Made by a program: the position numbers and the translations under genes. From contig WJLZ01000069.1 in assembly GCA_014728215.1 (NCBI GenBank), positions 1-33,600 of the forward strand: 33,600 nt of DNA, in the 5' to 3' direction. Positions 32,764 to 33,600 of the stretch are shown here, piece after piece (position 1 is the stretch's first letter; each line of letters starts with the position of its first letter). A model generated the notes under the pieces. It was not told the origin of the DNA. It made no database searches and saw only the letters and a program-made list of their open reading frames with translations. Source of the DNA: Chitinivibrionales bacterium (GTDB lineage Bacteria > Fibrobacterota > Chitinivibrionia > Chitinivibrionales > WJKA01).

Positions 32764-33600
32764 CTACCGCCGTTTCTTTATTCCCAGTTTCTTCAATATT
32801 TCACCGGCATCTTTTTCAATAAATTTCCTGGCTTCATCGGAACTGATTGCAGAATCTTTGGCGTCGAAAATGATTCTCGGCGTAATTTCTATGATAAGAT
32901 TTGTTTTAATAACATTTTCTTTTCTGTGTTGAAACAGCAAACCAAGACCGGGAATATGCCCTAAAAGGGGCAGCCGTCTGATTTCGGTGGTGTGGTCTTC
33001 CCGAAAGAGCCCGGCAATGAAAACTGTCTGACCATCCTCGATCCGGATGGTGGTGTTTGTTTTTCTGGTCCGGATATGGGGGATATCCGAACTGGGGCCC
33101 TTGAACCCGATAACCGATGATACTTCCGGCTCGACGGTTAAGGTCACCTGTGAATTCTCGTTGACATGAGGGGTCATGGTCAGCTTGACCCCCACCTCCT
33201 CTTTCTGAATCTGCAGGTTGGCGCCGCCGGCAGAACTGAGATTATAGGACTGTATGGCATAGGGTATTATTTCACCGATATGCAGCGACGCGGTCCTGTT
33301 ATTAGTTGTTGTCAGTCTCGAGTCCATCAGCATTTTGCCGTCGCCGTCCGCTACAAGCAAATCGAGAATGGTACTGAACCTAATATCGCTCTTTAAGAAA
33401 CGGTCCGGCTGAATACCGTCGAGAAGCCGGTCACCGAGATAGGTGATTTCGCCGCCGATATGCGAGAGAGCCTGCCAGTCGATCCCGTACTTATTGAGCT
33501 TATCGTTGGAAACTTCGATAATCCGTGTCTTGAGCATTACGAGGATATGGGGATGGTCGATTGATTTGACCACCTGCTCGACTTCATTGATTATCCGGGG
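32764..33600 (-). CDS. Secretin (type II/IV pilus-type GspD/PilQ family), C-terminal part
   Basis: The frame stays open to the end of the window, so 278 residues of the C-terminal part are visible. The start of the visible part (VEQVVKSIDHPHILVMLKTR, then IIEVS) is the end of an N-domain, as in 'VEELIKQLDRPPRQVLIEAKIVEV'. The secretin core follows: the segment SDIPHIRTRKTNTTIRIEDG, then QTVFIAGLFRED, LPLLGHIPGLGLLFQHR and EITPRII. Secretins form ring channels in the outer membrane for type II secretion or type IV pili; which system cannot be told from this piece. A GTG inside the frame at 33571-33573 is not the start. Confidence 0.9.
   Translation of the reverse strand, partial: PRIINEVEQVVKSIDHPHILVMLKTRIIEVSNDKLNKYGIDWQALSHIGGEITYLGDRLLDGIQPDRFLKSDIRFSTILDLLVADGDGKMLMDSRLTTTNNRTASLHIGEIIPYAIQSYNLSSAGGANLQIQKEEVGVKLTMTPHVNENSQVTLTVEPEVSSVIGFKGPSSDIPHIRTRKTNTTIRIEDGQTVFIAGLFREDHTTEIRRLPLLGHIPGLGLLFQHRKENVIKTNLIIEITPRIIFDAKDSAISSDEARKFIEKDAGEILKKLGIKKRR

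Noticed and set aside
1-33600. CRISPR array, prophage, insertion sequence, tRNA or rRNA
   Set aside because: I found no regularly spaced repeats, transposase or phage proteins, and no tRNA or rRNA signature in either strand.

Overview
The window looks like a chromosomal segment of a diderm (Gram-negative) bacterium. There are many outer-membrane and periplasmic proteins: OmpA-type, TonB-dependent receptor, Omp85-like barrel, TolC-like, Wza, secretin and a lipoprotein. The mix of a carboxypeptidase-regulatory-domain TonB receptor, thrombospondin-type-3 OmpA proteins, long protease/propeller/barrel fusions and sigma54 activators suggests the FCB group (for example Fibrobacterota/Chitinivibrionia-like or a related uncultured lineage). 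This is inference from gene content; there is no rRNA or other phylogenetic marker here. No tRNA, rRNA, CRISPR array, phage or transposase gene was seen.

Region 1 (1-8045) is surface proteins. It holds the N-terminus of an exported protein, a beta-helix/TSP3/OmpA protein with a candidate promoter and inverted repeat, a 1095-residue metalloprotease-propeller-barrel fusion, and a TonB-dependent receptor. Region 2 (8472-11375) is a small coiled-coil protein followed by an NtrY/NtrB-like kinase overlapping an NtrC-type sigma54 activator. Region 3 (11494-14198, minus strand) is a TPM/YgcG protein, an unusual nucleotidyltransferase-like protein, LemA and a flavodoxin-fold protein, probably one operon. 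Region 4 (14360-16370) is a repeat protein of about 40-residue units that meets a TolC-like gene head to head; both look cut at their 5' ends, which suggests a rearrangement or assembly junction near 15,255-15,295.

Region 5 (16413-25481) is the most coherent system. A PrsR-like sigma54 activator sits beside a minus-strand run of six genes. In transcription order these are a 427-residue protein with a Cys cluster and a Thr-rich tail, a TPR/membrane protein, a STAS protein, a Wza-type export protein, a GumC/Wzz-type co-polymerase and a BY-kinase. Divergent from this run is an FHA-STAS protein that shares a new 63-residue C-terminal domain with the STAS protein of the operon. I infer exopolysaccharide export under phosphorylation-dependent FHA/STAS control.

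Region 6 (26030-32273) has an orphan response regulator divergent from a SPINDLY-type TPR/O-GlcNAc-transferase-like gene, a second paralogous transferase, and a second FHA-STAS protein. A lipoprotein and a partial secretin (32301-33600) close the window. The undescribed element I would follow first is the FHA-STAS / Thr-tail / polysaccharide-export module, with the two OGT-like transferases between its two FHA-STAS genes.
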